Below are positions 5,042 to 5,841 of a DNA stretch of 5,841 nucleotides, piece after piece. The stretch comes from an uncultured Actinomycetes bacterium. Lineage in GTDB: Bacteria; Actinomycetota; Actinomycetes; Nanopelagicales; Nanopelagicaceae. The notes under the pieces are model-generated. The model was not told the DNA's origin. It worked only from the letters and a program-made list of their open reading frames with translations, and ran no database searches. How positions within the stretch are numbered: the first letter of the stretch is position 1; every line of letters starts with the position of its first letter. Made by a program: the position numbers and the translations under genes. Where the stretch lies: positions 1 through 5,841 of the forward strand of contig CALMJB010000105.1 of assembly GCA_937864205.1 (NCBI GenBank). The letters run 5' to 3'.

Positions 5042-5841
5042 TTATTTTGCCCGATTATTTAATTGCTCGTTTATATCAATTGGCGTAACTACCACCTGAT
5101 TTTCTAAAGTTCCAATCTCTTCAACTTCAATTGTGACAACATCATTTGCCATCAAAGTTATATCCATCGGTGGAACTATTCCAGTACCAGTTGAAAGAAT
5201 CACACCATTTGGAAAGCTTTGACACCTAAATAAGTAATCCACCAAGTCATCAAATTTTCGGTTTAGTGAAGCCAATGAAGTTTGCGCCTGCCAAACTAAA
5301 TTTGCACCCCGCATAATTTTCGCGGAAATACTCAAGCTGGCTAAATTTTTAATCTGCCAAATTGGCTTAATCACCGGACCAAGCGCAGTTGAACCAAAAT
5401 ACATCTTTGCTTGCGGTAGATATAACGGATTTTCACCCTCGATATTTCGGCTGGTGACATCGTTACAAATAGTTAATCCAATAATTTCGCGAAACTTATT
5501 TATGACAATTGCAACTTCTGGTTCTGGCACCGAAGTTTTTGCATCGGCTCTAATTCCGATAGTTTGTAGATGTCCAGAGACTTTATTCCCAATTGCTTTA
5601 AAGAAAATTTCTGGGCGATCTGCCTCATAGACTCTTTGATAGACATCAGGTACACCACTTTCCTCTTTACGAGCATCCTTAGAACGTAAATATGTGACTC
5701 CGGCTCCCCACACCTCTGAGTCAGCGGCAATTGGTGCGATTTGCTCGCCGACTAGCACTTTTTCACTTTGTAAGTCTTCATCAAACATTCGCTTTATATC
5801 GGCAAGTGAATGTCGCAATAAAGCAGACGTATCTGGCAAAG
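5042..5841 (-). CDS. FAH-family protein, 2-keto-3-deoxy-sugar-acid dehydratase-like (N-terminus cut by window)
   Basis: At least 265 aa of a fumarylacetoacetate-hydrolase fold protein. Numbering from a TTG at 5839, VWGAGVTYLRSKDARKEES (43-61) and VYEADRPEIFFKA (70-82) are characteristic of the branch holding 2-keto-3-deoxy-arabinonate/xylonate dehydratases and GguC/AraD1-like proteins, as opposed to the 2,4-diketo-acid hydrolases. Probable metal ligands are E106 and E108 (PEPEVA) and D127 (CNDVTSR), with K81 and K145 near the active site. The C-terminal STGTGIVPP (216-224) is the usual FAH loop. Relatives are somewhat longer at the N-terminus and the frame is open at the edge, so the true start is probably outside; I do not trust the TTG. 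In the pentonate pathways such enzymes turn 2-keto-3-deoxy-pentonate into 2-oxoglutarate semialdehyde. It precedes the 2-hydroxyacid dehydrogenase in the same run. The family is firm; the exact substrate is inferred. Confidence 0.85.
   Translation of the reverse strand, partial: LPDTSALLRHSLADIKRMFDEDLQSEKVLVGEQIAPIAADSEVWGAGVTYLRSKDARKEESGVPDVYQRVYEADRPEIFFKAIGNKVSGHLQTIGIRADAKTSVPEPEVAIVINKFREIIGLTICNDVTSRNIEGENPLYLPQAKMYFGSTALGPVIKPIWQIKNLASLSISAKIMRGANLVWQAQTSLASLNRKFDDLVDYLFRCQSFPNGVILSTGTGIVPPMDITLMANDVVTIEVEEIGTLENQVVVTPIDINEQLNNRAK

Overview
The window is a densely packed, moderately AT-rich bacterial segment (low-to-mid 40s % GC by eye, not computed). It carries seven protein genes and no RNA gene, mobile element or CRISPR array that I can see. 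Every intergenic gap is 12 nt or less and all seven visible stop codons are TAA. The compact layout, AT-leaning codon choice (TTA for Leu, CGA for Arg, AAA/GAA) and weak Shine-Dalgarno signals suggest a small or streamlined genome. A low-GC planktonic actinobacterium (Nanopelagicales-like) is one guess, but the sequence alone does not settle the taxon.

Layout: five genes run on the + strand (1-4123): an RraA/HMG-aldolase-like protein open at the left edge, a hexulose-phosphate-synthase-like (HUMPS/PF00215) barrel, a zinc-type alcohol/polyol dehydrogenase, a short-chain dehydrogenase (SDR), and a xylose-isomerase-like TIM-barrel isomerase/epimerase. Two genes run on the - strand (5841-4120): a fumarylacetoacetate-hydrolase (FAH) fold protein of the 2-keto-3-deoxy-sugar-acid dehydratase type, open at the right edge, followed by a D-2-hydroxyacid dehydrogenase. 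The two runs converge tail to tail and their stop codons overlap in a TTAA at 4120-4123. A hairpin-forming inverted repeat lies just past the + strand stop. Promoters for both runs must lie outside the window.

Together the genes look like part of a catabolic island for a sugar, polyol or sugar acid. Two oxidoreductases and an isomerase would turn the substrate into a keto-sugar or keto-acid. The FAH-type enzyme would dehydrate a 2-keto-3-deoxy acid. The RraA-like enzyme would cleave a 4-hydroxy-2-oxo acid by retro-aldol, the HUMPS-like enzyme would decarboxylate or do aldol chemistry, and the D-2-hydroxyacid dehydrogenase would reduce a small 2-oxo acid such as glyoxylate or hydroxypyruvate. 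No kinase, transporter or regulator is visible, so the substrate is unknown. Family assignments are firm; the pathway is inference.

The most notable details are: a HUMPS protein that lacks the usual phosphate-gripping Arg; a zinc dehydrogenase with all four structural-zinc cysteines replaced by oxygen side chains at conserved spacing; and four successive + strand genes lying in one reading frame, separated only by single TAA codons.
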